Below, piece by piece: positions 29,995 through 39,730 of a stretch of 64,000 nucleotides of DNA. Position 1 is the stretch's first letter; every line of letters begins with the position of its first letter. This DNA is from a bacterium (GTDB lineage: Bacteria; Bacillota; Clostridia; Lachnospirales; Lachnospiraceae). A program made the translations under genes and the position numbers. Location of the stretch: assembly GCA_023664305.1 (NCBI GenBank), contig JAMPFT010000009.1, positions 23,960 through 87,959 on the forward strand, in the 5' to 3' direction. Below the pieces are notes generated by a model, which searched no databases, was not told the DNA's origin, and worked only from the letters and a program-made list of their open reading frames with translations.

Positions 29995-31236
29995 ATGAAA
30001 GTCAACGGAATCATCGCAGAGTACAATCCTTTCCACAACGGTCACAAATACCAGCTGGAGGAATCGAAACGGGTTACCGGGGCCGATTACACAATCGCAG
30101 TCATCAGCGGGGATTTTGTGCAGCGCGGCGCGCCCGCCCTTCTGGATAAGTACACGCGGGCCGAAATGGCGCTGCGCGAGGGCGTTGATCTTGTTTTGGA
30201 GCTTCCGGGAATCTATTCCGTCTCCAGCGCCGAATATTTTGCAAACGGCGCGGTCTCCCTCTTAAACCGCCTGAATGTGGTTACGGATCTGTGCTTTGGC
30301 AGCGAGTGCGGCGACATCGCTCCCTTAGACCGGCTGGCGTCGATTCTCCTGGAGGAACCGCCGGACTTTGTCCGTATCATGAAATCGTTTCTCCGTCAGG
30401 GATACACTTATCCCAACGCCCGGACTTCGGCGCTGATGCAGTACGACCCTTCCCTGACCTACAGCAGATCCGTTCTGGCCGCCTCCAACAATATCCTGGG
30501 CATCGAGTACATCAAGGCCGTCAAACGGCAGAACTCCTCCATGCGCCCCATGACCGTCAAACGTCTCGGCGCAGGATATCACGACCCCGTGCCCGCAGGT
30601 ACGCAGTACTGCTCCTCCTTAGCCATCCGGCACTCTCTCTGGGAACAGGAAAACGACGCCTCCTGCGTACAGGCCTACATACCTGAGTCCGCCAGCCGGA
30701 TTTTGTCCGAAAGGATCGCAGAAAAGAGGATCGTCCGCAGCAATCATCTCTCCTCTGTGCTCTACTACAAGCTGCTTTGCGAAAAGGAAACCGGCTACGA
30801 CAAATATCTGGATATATCGAAACCGCTCTCGGACCGCATTGCCAACAGTCTGGACCGGTATATCACTTTCGACGCCTTCTGCGATCTGCTGAAGACAAAG
30901 GAAATGACCTATACCCGAATCAGCCGGTGCCTGATCCATATTCTGCTGAACATTACCAAGGAAGACATGGCGATCCGCAGCGAGCTGGGGTATACTCCCT
31001 ATGCCCGGATCCTGGGCTTCTGCAGGTCCGCCGCGCCGCTTCTTAGCGCCATCCGCGAAAAGTCCTCCATTCCGGTCGTGACAAAGCTGGCGGACGCCGA
31101 AAATATTCTGGATGACGACTCCATGTTCATGCTCCGGCAGGACATTCGGTTCAGCCAGCTCTACAACGGAATCGTGGCAGGACTCACAGAGAGCGAGCCT
31201 GCCAACGAATATACCACGCCGCTGGTGATCCTTTGA
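29995..31236 (+). CDS. tmcAL: tRNA(Met) cytidine acetate ligase TmcAL
   Basis: 413 residues. The YlbM/TmcAL family uses ATP and acetate to acetylate the wobble C34 of elongator tRNA-Met. The nucleotidyltransferase fold begins with IAEYNPFHNGHKYQL (HIGH-like motif), then SGDFVQRGAPALLDKYTRAEMAL and LPGIYSVSSAEYFANGAV, NNILGIEYIKA, and a helical C-terminal half. GGGGGTG precedes the ATG. It is transcribed away from pta-ackA, so acetate producer and acetate user are divergent neighbours. Its stop is 4 bp from the convergent PFL-family stop, leaving no room for a terminator. Confidence 0.93.
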   Translation: MKVNGIIAEYNPFHNGHKYQLEESKRVTGADYTIAVISGDFVQRGAPALLDKYTRAEMALREGVDLVLELPGIYSVSSAEYFANGAVSLLNRLNVVTDLCFGSECGDIAPLDRLASILLEEPPDFVRIMKSFLRQGYTYPNARTSALMQYDPSLTYSRSVLAASNNILGIEYIKAVKRQNSSMRPMTVKRLGAGYHDPVPAGTQYCSSLAIRHSLWEQENDASCVQAYIPESASRILSERIAEKRIVRSNHLSSVLYYKLLCEKETGYDKYLDISKPLSDRIANSLDRYITFDAFCDLLKTKEMTYTRISRCLIHILLNITKEDMAIRSELGYTPYARILGFCRSAAPLLSAIREKSSIPVVTKLADAENILDDDSMFMLRQDIRFSQLYNGIVAGLTESEPANEYTTPLVIL

Positions 31237-31240
31237 AAAA

Positions 31241-32605
31241 TCAGTTTTTAAAGCTGTGGATCGGCGCCGGTATGCGTCCTCCGCGGTTTACAAACGCCTC
31301 GCAGGAAAAACCGTTTACCGGCATGATGGGCGCATAGCCCAAAAGGCCGCCAAATTCCACCGTCTCTCCCACGCCCTTCCCGATCACGGGGATGACGCGG
31401 ACCGCGGTGGTTTTTTGATTTACCATGCCGATGGCCATCTCGTCCGCAATGATGCCGGAGATCGTGGAAGCCTTCGTGTCCCCGGGGATGGCGATCATAT
31501 CCAGCCCCACGGAGCAGACGCAGGTCATGGCCTCCAGCTTCTCCAGCGTGAGGGCTCCCGCCTTCACCGCGTCTATCATGCCCTGATCCTCGCTGACGGG
31601 GATGAACGCGCCGCTTAAGCCGCCCACATAGGAGGAGGCCATGACGCCCCCCTTTTTCACCTGATCGTTTAACAGCGCCAGAGCCGCCGTCGTGCCCGGA
31701 GCTCCCGCGTGCTCCAGACCGATTTCACATAAGATATCCGCCACGCTGTCGCCGATGGCCGGCGTAGGGGCCAGAGAAAGATCCACGATGCCGAAGGGCA
31801 CCTTCAGTCTCTCCGACGCCTCCTTTGCCACGAGCTGTCCCACCCTCGTTACCTTAAAGGCCGTCTTCTTGATCGTCTCGCAGAGCACTTCAAAATTTTC
31901 GCCCCGCACCTTTTTTAGGGCAGTCTTTACAACGCCGGGGCCGCTGACTCCCACATTGATAATTTTATCCGCCTCGGTCACGCCGTGGAACGCCCCTGCC
32001 ATGAAGGGATTATCGTCCGGCGCGTTGCAGAATACCACCAGCTTTGCGCAGCCCAGGGAATCCTTCTCTTCGGTGCGGCGTGCGGTGGATAGAATAATCT
32101 CGCCCATCAGCCTTACCGCGTCCATATTGATTCCCGTCTTCGTCGAGCCTAAGTTTACGGAGCTGCACACCCGCTCCGTAGAGGAAAGCGCCGTCGGAAT
32201 GGAGCGGATCAGCAGCTCGTCCGCCGCCGTCATGCCCTTGCTCACAAGGGCGGAATAGCCGCCGATAAAATTGACGCCCACTTCTCCCGCCACTTTATCC
32301 AGCGTCTCCGCGACAGATGCAAAATCCTCCTCCGATCTGCAGGCGGCGCTTCCCACCAGCGATACGGGCGTCACGGAAATCCTCTTGTTCACGATGGGGA
32401 TGCCAAACTCCCTTGAAATCTCTTCCCCCGTTTTCACCAGGTCTTTTGCCGCCCCGTAAATTTTTCCGTATATTTTGTCCTTTAATTTCCGCAGATCCGA
32501 GTCAATACAGTCCAGGAGACTGATGCCTAAGGTAATCGTCCTCACATCCAGGTTTTCCTTCTCGATCATCTTGTTTGTCTCGGCCACTTCGTACAAATTA
32601 ATCAT
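31241..32605 (-). CDS. PFL family protein (UPF0210/DUF711)
   Basis: 454 residues from the ATG at 32605 (MINLYEV), the conserved family start, with GGAG before it. The family is named for structural similarity to pyruvate formate-lyase barrels but has no demonstrated reaction. Conserved parts are the N-terminal [19 protein letters not shown], the glycine-rich [29 protein letters not shown] and the C-terminal [18 protein letters not shown]. It is nearly always next to the small ACT protein gene, as here (26-nt gap), suggesting a ligand-controlled enzyme pair. Confidence 0.9.
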   Translation of the reverse strand: MINLYEVAETNKMIEKENLDVRTITLGISLLDCIDSDLRKLKDKIYGKIYGAAKDLVKTGEEISREFGIPIVNKRISVTPVSLVGSAACRSEEDFASVAETLDKVAGEVGVNFIGGYSALVSKGMTAADELLIRSIPTALSSTERVCSSVNLGSTKTGINMDAVRLMGEIILSTARRTEEKDSLGCAKLVVFCNAPDDNPFMAGAFHGVTEADKIINVGVSGPGVVKTALKKVRGENFEVLCETIKKTAFKVTRVGQLVAKEASERLKVPFGIVDLSLAPTPAIGDSVADILCEIGLEHAGAPGTTAALALLNDQVKKGGVMASSYVGGLSGAFIPVSEDQGMIDAVKAGALTLEKLEAMTCVCSVGLDMIAIPGDTKASTISGIIADEMAIGMVNQKTTAVRVIPVIGKGVGETVEFGGLLGYAPIMPVNGFSCEAFVNRGGRIPAPIHSFKN

Positions 32606-32631
32606 GTCAATCTCCATTCCGCCGCTTTACT

Positions 32632-32904
32632 TCAGACGCGGTGCATCATATCAAAAATCTCTTCCTTCTGGCATTTGATGACTACGCCGATCTTCTTTCC
32701 CAGCGCGTCCAGTTCGTCAGCCAGATCTCCGAAGGCTTTGCGGCATTCTCCGGTATCCACGATCATCATCATGTTAAAATATCCCTGTACGATCGTCTGG
32801 GCAATATCGAGAATATTGATATTGTTTTCTGCAAGATAAGCGCATACTCCGGCAATGATGCCTACGGTGTCTTTTCCCACTACGGTAATAATTGTTTTTT
32901 TCAT
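32632..32904 (-). CDS. ACT domain protein (UPF0237)
   Basis: 90 residues from the ATG at 32904, AAAGGAG 7-8 nt upstream. A single ACT domain (ITVVGKDTVGIIAGVCAYLAE, then IVQGYFNMMMIVD) of the type that binds amino acids and regulates a partner protein. It precedes the PFL-family gene in the same operon. Confidence 0.9.
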   Translation of the reverse strand: MKKTIITVVGKDTVGIIAGVCAYLAENNINILDIAQTIVQGYFNMMMIVDTGECRKAFGDLADELDALGKKIGVVIKCQKEEIFDMMHRV

Positions 32905-32921
32905 ATAAGTCTCCTTTCCCA

Positions 32922-33722
32922 CTACGGAATCTCCACGACAGGCGTCACTTCGCTCCTTTTTGCCACCCGGATGTCAAAGTCCTCCGCCAGGTAAGGGACA
33001 TCCCCCAGGTTGATCTCCATCCGCACGGACTCGTAGGCCAGCTCCGGCAGATTATTCTCCTTGCTCAGATGCCCCAGCAAAACGGTGCGCAGTCCGTCAT
33101 GCAGAATCCGGCAGAGAAGTCTGCCGGAATTTTCGTTTGACAGATGCCCTCTGTCCCCCAGAATCCGCTGCTTCAGGTAGTAGGGGTAAGGTCCTACCTG
33201 CAGCATATTCACATCGTGGTTCGCCTCCAGCAAAAGGGCGTCCATCCCCTTCAGGCATTCCACCGTATAATCGTTATACATTCCCAGATCCGTGCATACC
33301 GCCACTCTCCTGTTTCCGTAAGAGATACGGTAACCCACCGGCTGGGCCGCGTCATGGGAAATATGCATGGGATTTACGGTCAGATCCTTTACGGTAAACT
33401 TCCTGTCCTCCTGCACCTCCCGAAACAACCCGTCGTCAAACTGTCCCAATCCGCCGCTTTCCCGGATCGCGGCTATGGTTCCCGCCGTGGCATAGACAGG
33501 TATCCCGTATTTCCTCGCCAGCACGCCGAGCCCGCTTATATGGTCGGCATGCTCATGCGTCACCAGTATGCCGTCGATATCTCTTCCCGTAAGCCCCAGC
33601 TCATGCAGGCCGCTCTCGGTTCTCTTACCGCTGATTCCCACATCCACAAGCAGATGCGTGGCGTCTGAGCCCACATAGACACAGTTTCCGCTGCTTCCGC
33701 TTGCTATGCTGCAAAGTCTCAT
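32922..33722 (-). CDS. WalJ/YycJ-like metallo-beta-lactamase-fold hydrolase
   Basis: 266 residues from the ATG at 33722 (MRLCSIASGSSGN, typical family start) with GAGGAAGGA upstream. Metal-binding motif THEHADH near 62-68 and a later HISHDA and DRGHLSNENSG segment. Homologues (YycJ/WalJ) are putative nucleases linked to cell-wall/DNA coordination in Firmicutes. Here it is not next to walRK but in the polA-coaE cluster. The name is by similarity; the substrate is unproven. Confidence 0.85.
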   Translation of the reverse strand: MRLCSIASGSSGNCVYVGSDATHLLVDVGISGKRTESGLHELGLTGRDIDGILVTHEHADHISGLGVLARKYGIPVYATAGTIAAIRESGGLGQFDDGLFREVQEDRKFTVKDLTVNPMHISHDAAQPVGYRISYGNRRVAVCTDLGMYNDYTVECLKGMDALLLEANHDVNMLQVGPYPYYLKQRILGDRGHLSNENSGRLLCRILHDGLRTVLLGHLSKENNLPELAYESVRMEINLGDVPYLAEDFDIRVAKRSEVTPVVEIP

Positions 33723-33781
33723 TTCCGGCCGTCCTTCCTCTGTACTCCGCCGCTTTTTGCCGTATTTGGTACGGCAAAAGG

Positions 33782-35983
33782 CTATTCCTTCCAATAGATC
33801 TCTATCACGTCGCCGTCCTTAAGCGGCTCCATGTACTCCGCGTTCCTCCCGTTTAAGGTTGTCACGATGCTCCGTCCGGCGGAAGCGTTTAAATCAAAAT
33901 CAATGTAGGAAAACACATCCACATACACATAGCTTGTCTTCCCCTTCATCACCACGGGAAGCCTGTTGACAGTGACCGCCAGATTCACCGGACCGGCGGA
34001 CATCTCCTGCTCCTGCGCCATCCCGTCCACTCCCGTACTTCCTCCCGGGCCGGACGCGCTTCCCGCTGCTTCCGCATTCTCTCCGGAATCTGCCGCGCTT
34101 TTCGGCGCCGCCGTGTCCTCTCCAAAGCCCGCGTCATTTCCGGTCTGCGTCTGTCTTGCCGTCTCTTTCGCGGCACGCCGCTGCATTGCTTCTTCCTCCG
34201 TCTCCTCCTCCAGATCCGCGAAGGATACTTCCACATTCATATCCCAGCTCAGCGTGAAATTCTCATAAATTTTCGTGTCCGGCCTCGCAGGCGTATCGTT
34301 GACCAGAATCCTTCCGCCCAAAGGCACGTCCATAAATTCCGCCACCTCTCTCACCGTGTAAAAATTCTGGACCCTGATATCGTCGCCCTCCCGGATGGCG
34401 TAAAATTCGTTTTCCAGCTTTCCGTTGACGGATGCCGTCTTGGGAAGGTCAATCCTCGTTCCCAGGACGGAAACATGCAGGCATTCCGTCAGCTCCGGCA
34501 GTCTGCCCAGTTCCAGCGCGGCGGCGTCTCCCGCCGTAGACGGCGTCACCTCGATATGATCGCCATTACGGATCAGGCTGTAGATGTCAGCCTGTTCCCC
34601 GTTTACCCGGATCACCGCGGCCTCTCCCTGGACGCCTCTCACGATGCGCTGTTTGCCGTTTACCGTAAAGGTCAGCGCCCTGCCGCGCTTCGGGAACAGC
34701 TCCTCGTTGGTAAATTCGGACTGCACCGCCGCGTCCGCAACGGACAGCTTTCCGTTGTCATACAGCTTCACCCGCTTTTCGTTAAATTCCACAAAGATAA
34801 AATTGTTGCTCTGCTCATAGTAGCTTAAGCAGATTCCGATCGGCGTCACCATCATGGAATCCCTGCGGGGGTTCTCCACCTCAAATTCGATGGACTGCAT
34901 GACCTCCTGTCCGCGGATTGCCACACGTTCCCTGACAATATCCAGTTCCTCCGCAAGCGCGTCCGTGTAGCCGGGTATCATACCGCCGCCCCCTACCACA
35001 AATACGGCGCTTACCGATCTGTCCCCGTTCAGTTCCCGGATACAGGCGGCAACCTGCTTTGTCATTTCCCGCACATGATCTCTCAGGGCAGCCTCCACCT
35101 CCCCAGCCGTAATCACCTGAGTCAGCCCCATGATATCCTGATACTCTATCTTTTCCTGCTGTCCCGCCTGCCGCTTGATGTACTCCGCGGTGTCAAAATC
35201 CACAAGACAGTGCTGCACCAGAATATCCGTCAGACTGTCCCCGGCCACGGGTATCATGCCGTAGGCCGTAATGGTCCCCTCCTTTGTGATAGAGATATCG
35301 CTGGTGCCTGCCCCGACGTCCACCAGCGCCATATTCAGCATACGGAACTTTTCCGGGATGGCAAGCTGAATCGCCGCGATCGGCTCCAGCGTCAGATTCG
35401 CCACATGGAGCCCCGCGATCTCCACCGCCCGATACAGCCCGTCCACCACGTCGTCCGGCAGGAAGGTGGCGATCAGGTCCACCGCCATGTTTTTCACCTT
35501 ATGCTCCGTCAGGTTCCCGATCTGATAGCCGTTCATATAATACCGTATGGGCGTATAGCCCACACAGTAAAATCTGATGTCCGTATCGTTTACCTTTAAA
35601 AACTCCTCATAGGCCCTCTCCACGCCGAGAGTGGTAAGAGAATACACATCCTCCTCCGTGACCACATGCTCCTCGTCAAAATCCTGCTCCGCGTGGGTGG
35701 TAACGGTGCGCAGCACGCGTCCCGCCGCCGCAATACACACCTCCGTCAGCTTCCTGCCCAGATCCTCCTCCAACTGCTCCTTCACGGAAACGATGGTCTG
35801 TCCCACCTTGCCGATGTCATGGATCTGTCCGTCCAGCATGGATCTGGTCTCGTGCTCCCTGGAACGCTGAGCCAGCACATGAAATCTCCCGTTGCTCAAA
35901 TATCCCACCGTTCCCACAATGCTCCTGGTCCCGATGTCCAGCCCGAATACCAACTGCCCCTGTCCTTCTTTCACTCCCGCCAT
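33782..35983 (-). CDS. FtsA-like actin-fold ATPase with C-terminal beta-grasp-like extension
   Basis: 733 residues, far longer than FtsA (about 420). Residues about 10-400 form an FtsA/PilM-type ATPase: LVFGLDIGTRSIVG (phosphate 1), an SHS2-like region, ALVDVGAGTSDI (phosphate 2) and FVVGGGGMIPG (adenosine). The C-terminal half has two or three Ub-like/SLBB-like repeats (TFTVNGKQRIV, INGEQADIYSLIRNGDHIEV, REVAEFMDVPLGG), an Ala/Glu/Gly-rich linker (about 605-660) and a last domain with YVYVDVFSYIDFDL. GGAGG lies 7 nt before the ATG. No ftsZ is nearby. It is probably a cell-envelope or division-associated scaffold. Confidence 0.8.
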   Translation of the reverse strand: MAGVKEGQGQLVFGLDIGTRSIVGTVGYLSNGRFHVLAQRSREHETRSMLDGQIHDIGKVGQTIVSVKEQLEEDLGRKLTEVCIAAAGRVLRTVTTHAEQDFDEEHVVTEEDVYSLTTLGVERAYEEFLKVNDTDIRFYCVGYTPIRYYMNGYQIGNLTEHKVKNMAVDLIATFLPDDVVDGLYRAVEIAGLHVANLTLEPIAAIQLAIPEKFRMLNMALVDVGAGTSDISITKEGTITAYGMIPVAGDSLTDILVQHCLVDFDTAEYIKRQAGQQEKIEYQDIMGLTQVITAGEVEAALRDHVREMTKQVAACIRELNGDRSVSAVFVVGGGGMIPGYTDALAEELDIVRERVAIRGQEVMQSIEFEVENPRRDSMMVTPIGICLSYYEQSNNFIFVEFNEKRVKLYDNGKLSVADAAVQSEFTNEELFPKRGRALTFTVNGKQRIVRGVQGEAAVIRVNGEQADIYSLIRNGDHIEVTPSTAGDAAALELGRLPELTECLHVSVLGTRIDLPKTASVNGKLENEFYAIREGDDIRVQNFYTVREVAEFMDVPLGGRILVNDTPARPDTKIYENFTLSWDMNVEVSFADLEEETEEEAMQRRAAKETARQTQTGNDAGFGEDTAAPKSAADSGENAEAAGSASGPGGSTGVDGMAQEQEMSAGPVNLAVTVNRLPVVMKGKTSYVYVDVFSYIDFDLNASAGRSIVTTLNGRNAEYMEPLKDGDVIEIYWKE

Positions 35984-36591
35984 GTAAAAGCCTCCAGTTT
36001 TCTGTCTATCTGCCTGTAACTGTCCTCGAGCAGACCGCTGTTATCTATGACAAAGTCACAATGCTCCCTGAACTGCCGTTCCGAAAGCTGCTTTGACATA
36101 ATGCCGTCTATCCTCTCCCCGCTGTAGCCCCTCGACTGCAAAAGCCTGCGCCTGCGCGTTTCTTCGTCCGCATAAATATACCACATCTCGTCCACAAGCC
36201 CGCTGTAGCCGCACTCGATCAGAAGCGCGGCCTCCACGAAAAAGAGCTCCGTCTCTTCCCTCTTCTTCGCGCTCTCATAACGCTTTAGCAGATATTCCCG
36301 CACCGCCGGGTGCAGGATCCCGTTTACGCGTTCCAAAAGTGCCTGGGAAGAAAATATTTTTTCCGCCATTCTCTGACGGTCGATCTGTCCGTCCCCTGCC
36401 AGGACATCCTCTCCCAACAGCTTCAGCAGAGCCAGATGGCATTCCGTCCCCGGCTCCTTCACCTGATGGGCCACCTCGTCCGCCAGATAAATTTCACATT
36501 TATAGTGCTTTCCGATATAACGGAGGATTTCCGACTTTCCCGCGCCGATGCCGCCCGTGATTCCGATGAACAACGGTTTATTTCGCCTCAT
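35971..36591 (-). CDS. coaE: Dephospho-CoA kinase
   Basis: 206 residues. P-loop GITGGIGAGKS at about 9-19, then LADEVAHQV and a lid region with the family segment LHPAVREYLLKRYE; VEAALLIECGYSGLVDEMWYIYAD follows the CoaE pattern. It catalyses the last step of CoA synthesis. It overlaps polA by 14 nt and the FtsA-like gene by 13 nt, so the three are translated from one transcript. Confidence 0.94.
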   Translation of the reverse strand: MRRNKPLFIGITGGIGAGKSEILRYIGKHYKCEIYLADEVAHQVKEPGTECHLALLKLLGEDVLAGDGQIDRQRMAEKIFSSQALLERVNGILHPAVREYLLKRYESAKKREETELFFVEAALLIECGYSGLVDEMWYIYADEETRRRRLLQSRGYSGERIDGIMSKQLSERQFREHCDFVIDNSGLLEDSYRQIDRKLEAFTWRE

Positions 36592-39286
36592 ACCAGTTTT
36601 CTCCCGTATGCACGTCCGCCTCCAGCGTCACCGCCAGGTCTGCCGCAGCCTTCATGTTGTCCTCTAAAATGTGCCGCACCTGCTCTTCCTCCTCCAGCAG
36701 GGTCTCGATGACGAGCTCGTCATGCACCTGCAGGATCAGCTTCGACTTCAGATTCGCCTCCCGCAGCGCCCGCCACACCCTGATCATGGCAATCTTGATA
36801 ATGTCCGCCGCCGTCCCCTGGATCGGAGAGTTCATCGCCACCCGCTCCCCGAAGGATCTCTGCATAAAATTGGAGGAGGCAAGCTCCGGAACCGGTCTTC
36901 TTCTTCCAAACATGGTTTCGGCATATCCCTTTTCCCTGGCATCCGCCACCAGCCGGTCCAAAAAAGCCTTTATGCCGGGATAGGTTTTAAAATACTGCTC
37001 GATATATTCCGCCGCTTCCTTCCTGCTGATGCTTAGATCCTGACTCAATCCGAAGGAGCTGATGCCGTAGACAATGCCGAAGTTCACCGCTTTCGCGTTG
37101 CGCCGCTGCAGGGCGGTCACCTCTTCAAACGGCGTGTGGAACACCTTTGCCGCCGTAATCCTGTGAATATCCTGATCCGTCCGGTAGGCTTCGATCAGCT
37201 GTTCATCCCCGGACATATGAGCCAGCACCCGCAGTTCGATCTGCGAATAGTCCGCGTCCATAAACTCATAGCCTTCCCTGGGCACAAACACCTTACGGAT
37301 CCTTCTGCCCAGCTCCATGCGCATGGGAATATTCTGCAGATTGGGCTCCGTGGAGCTGATGCGCCCCGTCGCCGTGATGGTCTGGTTAAAGTTGGTATGA
37401 ATCCTCCTGTCCTCCCCGATAAAGGCGGCAAGGCCGTCCGCGTAGGTGGATTTCAGCTTTGTCAGGCCCCTGTATTCCAGAATATCCTTTACAATCGGAT
37501 AGTCCTCCGAAAGCTTTTCCAGCACGTCCGCCGCCGTGGAATACCCCGTCTTCGTCTTCTTGCCTCCGGGTATGTGCATGGTTTCGAACAAAACCTCTCC
37601 CAGCTGCCTGGGCGAATTGATGTTAAAGTCCGTTCCCGCCTGGTCGTGAATGGAAGCCTCCAGCTCTCCGATTCTATCAATCAGCGCCTCCCCGTACTCC
37701 TTCAGCTCCTGACGCCGTACCTCGACGCCCTCCTTTTCCATATCGTACAACACCAGAGACAAAGGCATTTCCACATCCCGCATCAGGCGGTCCATGCCCG
37801 TCTCCTGCAGCTTTTTCTCCAAAACATCCGCCGCCGTCCGGGAGACATACGCCCCATAGCAGCAATACTGCGCAAACTGCTCCGGAAGACTTCCCGCGGC
37901 CTCGCTCATCCTGACTTTGCCCAAAATCTCCGTTTTCCCCGGGATCACCAGTCCCAGGTGCTCCATGGCGATGCTTTCCGGCTCATAATCGTTTTTCAGA
38001 GGGTTCAGAAGATAGGCCCCGATCAGGATGTCAAAATACCGATCCGTATCGTCCTGCGCAAGAAAACCGTACTGACGCTTGATGTCAAAGGCCGCAATCC
38101 TCGCTCTCTCCGACAGCGCCCGGAGCCCCTCGCGGATCTCCTCCGCATTTTCCTCAGGAGTGTCAAAAAAGGACAACTGTTCGTTCTCTCTCGCCTGCTC
38201 CTTCACCGCAAGGAAGCAGGTTTCCTTCTCCGAAAAGCATACCGCCACCCCCAGAAGTCTTCCCGCTCCCGCCGGCTTCGCCTCCTCTGTGGCAAAATAA
38301 ACCCCGACCCGGCTTCCACTCTTAACCTTCCGGATTTTTTCAAGCAGCTCCTTTTGATTTTCCAGACAGACGAAGGTCTGCGCCAGCTCTGCGTCGCCGC
38401 CGTCCTTCTCTCCGCCCTCAAACCGATTCAGCATATTTTTAAATTCCAGCTGCTTAAACAAAAGATATGCCTCCGGCGTAAAAAAGCCTTCCGCCCTGGC
38501 CGCCTCATAGTCCAGCTCCACCTCGCTGTCAACGCGTATGGCGGCGAGAAGCCTGCTCAAGTCCGCCAGCGCCCTGTTTTCGATCAGCGACTCCCGGACG
38601 CTCTTTTTCGTGATTTCTTCCACATGGGCGTAAATATTTTCCAGGGAACCGTACTGTCCCATGAGCTCGGCCGCGGTCTTCTGCCCTACCTTGGGAACGC
38701 CGGGAATATTGTCCGACGTATCTCCCATCAGCGCCTTTAAGTCAATAAACTGAAGCGGCGTAACCCCGTAGGCCTTCACCACATCCTCAGGATAATAATC
38801 CTCTGTCTCGGTCTTTCCCTGCCTGGTCTTCGGGATCCGAATCTTGATAAATTCATCCGCAATCTGCAAAAGATCCCTGTCGCCGGACACGAGCGAGACC
38901 TCCAGTCCGTCCGCTTCCGCCTTCTTGGCCAGCGTGCCCAGAATATCGTCCGCCTCCAGGCCCTCCCGCTCCACGATGGCCACACGCATGGCCCGCAGCA
39001 CATCCTTCATCACCGGAACCTGTTCGCGCAGTTCCTCCGGCATGGGCTTGCGCGTGCCTTTATACGCCCCGTACAGCTTATGCCGGAACGTGGGTGCGTG
39101 TACGTCAAAAGCCACCGCAAGATAATCCGGCTTTTCCTCCTCCAGTATTTTAAACAGTATATTGAGAAAACCGTACACCGCATTGGTGTGAAGTCCCTGG
39201 GCATTCGTCAGCTCCGGGACGCCGTAAAACGCCCTGTTTAAAATACTGTGTCCGTCTATCAGTACAAGCTTTTCACGCTTCTTCAT
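36578..39286 (-). CDS. polA: DNA polymerase I
   Basis: 902 residues from the ATG at 39286 (MKKREKLVLIDGHS), GGAG 6 nt before it. The 5'-3' exonuclease domain (1-290) has LIDGHSILNRAFYG, the acidic EGLEADDILG and the MGDTSDNIPGVPKVGQKTA motifs. A 3'-5' exonuclease-like domain (about 305-480) lacks the catalytic acids (YFATEEA where DTE is expected), so proofreading is probably lost as in Bacillus. The polymerase domain (about 500-902) has motif A DADYSQIELRVLAH, motif B RRNAKAVNFGIVYG and motif C QVHDELVIE. Functions in Okazaki maturation and repair. Confidence 0.98.
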   Translation of the reverse strand: MKKREKLVLIDGHSILNRAFYGVPELTNAQGLHTNAVYGFLNILFKILEEEKPDYLAVAFDVHAPTFRHKLYGAYKGTRKPMPEELREQVPVMKDVLRAMRVAIVEREGLEADDILGTLAKKAEADGLEVSLVSGDRDLLQIADEFIKIRIPKTRQGKTETEDYYPEDVVKAYGVTPLQFIDLKALMGDTSDNIPGVPKVGQKTAAELMGQYGSLENIYAHVEEITKKSVRESLIENRALADLSRLLAAIRVDSEVELDYEAARAEGFFTPEAYLLFKQLEFKNMLNRFEGGEKDGGDAELAQTFVCLENQKELLEKIRKVKSGSRVGVYFATEEAKPAGAGRLLGVAVCFSEKETCFLAVKEQARENEQLSFFDTPEENAEEIREGLRALSERARIAAFDIKRQYGFLAQDDTDRYFDILIGAYLLNPLKNDYEPESIAMEHLGLVIPGKTEILGKVRMSEAAGSLPEQFAQYCCYGAYVSRTAADVLEKKLQETGMDRLMRDVEMPLSLVLYDMEKEGVEVRRQELKEYGEALIDRIGELEASIHDQAGTDFNINSPRQLGEVLFETMHIPGGKKTKTGYSTAADVLEKLSEDYPIVKDILEYRGLTKLKSTYADGLAAFIGEDRRIHTNFNQTITATGRISSTEPNLQNIPMRMELGRRIRKVFVPREGYEFMDADYSQIELRVLAHMSGDEQLIEAYRTDQDIHRITAAKVFHTPFEEVTALQRRNAKAVNFGIVYGISSFGLSQDLSISRKEAAEYIEQYFKTYPGIKAFLDRLVADAREKGYAETMFGRRRPVPELASSNFMQRSFGERVAMNSPIQGTAADIIKIAMIRVWRALREANLKSKLILQVHDELVIETLLEEEEQVRHILEDNMKAAADLAVTLEADVHTGENWYEAK

Positions 39287-39400
39287 TCCGCTCTCCACTC
39301 CTGTTTTTTCCCGATATGCCGCCTGCCGCGGCGCAGACCGCCAAAGCCGTACAGATATCCGCCCTGCGCAAATGCCGCCAAAGCCTGTGCGTTACCGCTT

Positions 39401-39721
39401 TTAAAGCAGGATCCAGAAAACGATCCCCGCCAGCATACAGACCGCAAGAACCTCCAATGCGGTCCCGAGCCACACAAATCTGTCGCAGACCTTCAGCTTA
39501 TGCACAGCCTCGTCGATCCTCTGGTCCAGCTCCTTCTGCAGTTCAAAGGTGCCGCCCTCCTCCAGCCTCTGGACGCCCTCCGTCACAAGGAACTGGATGA
39601 CAAGCTCCTCCCGGCAATCTGCGCACTGCTCCATGTGCCCGCAAAACCTTTTTAAGGTCGGATAGTCCATCCTTCGGTCAATAAAATCCGTTATCAGCCT
39701 TTCAAACTCTTTACAATCCAT
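39401..39721 (-). CDS. zf-HC2 (anti-sigma-type) membrane protein
   Basis: 106 residues. N-terminal zinc-finger of the putative anti-sigma type (RFCGHMEQCADCREEL, an HxxxCxxC arrangement), a helical linker and one C-terminal transmembrane helix (ALEVLAVCMLAGIVFWIL). This is the anatomy of membrane-bound anti-sigma factors, but no ECF sigma gene is adjacent. Upstream neighbour is metY (9-nt gap) and downstream is polA (114-nt gap). Partner and function are unknown. Confidence 0.75.
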   Translation of the reverse strand: MDCKEFERLITDFIDRRMDYPTLKRFCGHMEQCADCREELVIQFLVTEGVQRLEEGGTFELQKELDQRIDEAVHKLKVCDRFVWLGTALEVLAVCMLAGIVFWILL

Positions 39722-39730
39722 ACGCCTGCC

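Noticed and set aside
30291-30939. Alternative frames on both strands within tmcAL
   Set aside because: tmcAL contains continuous family motifs in its own frame; the others lack starts with ribosome-binding sites.
37136-38740. 534-codon plus-strand frame inside polA
   Set aside because: It is antisense to conserved polymerase and exonuclease motifs; Arg/His/Leu/Gln-rich composition typical of shadow frames.
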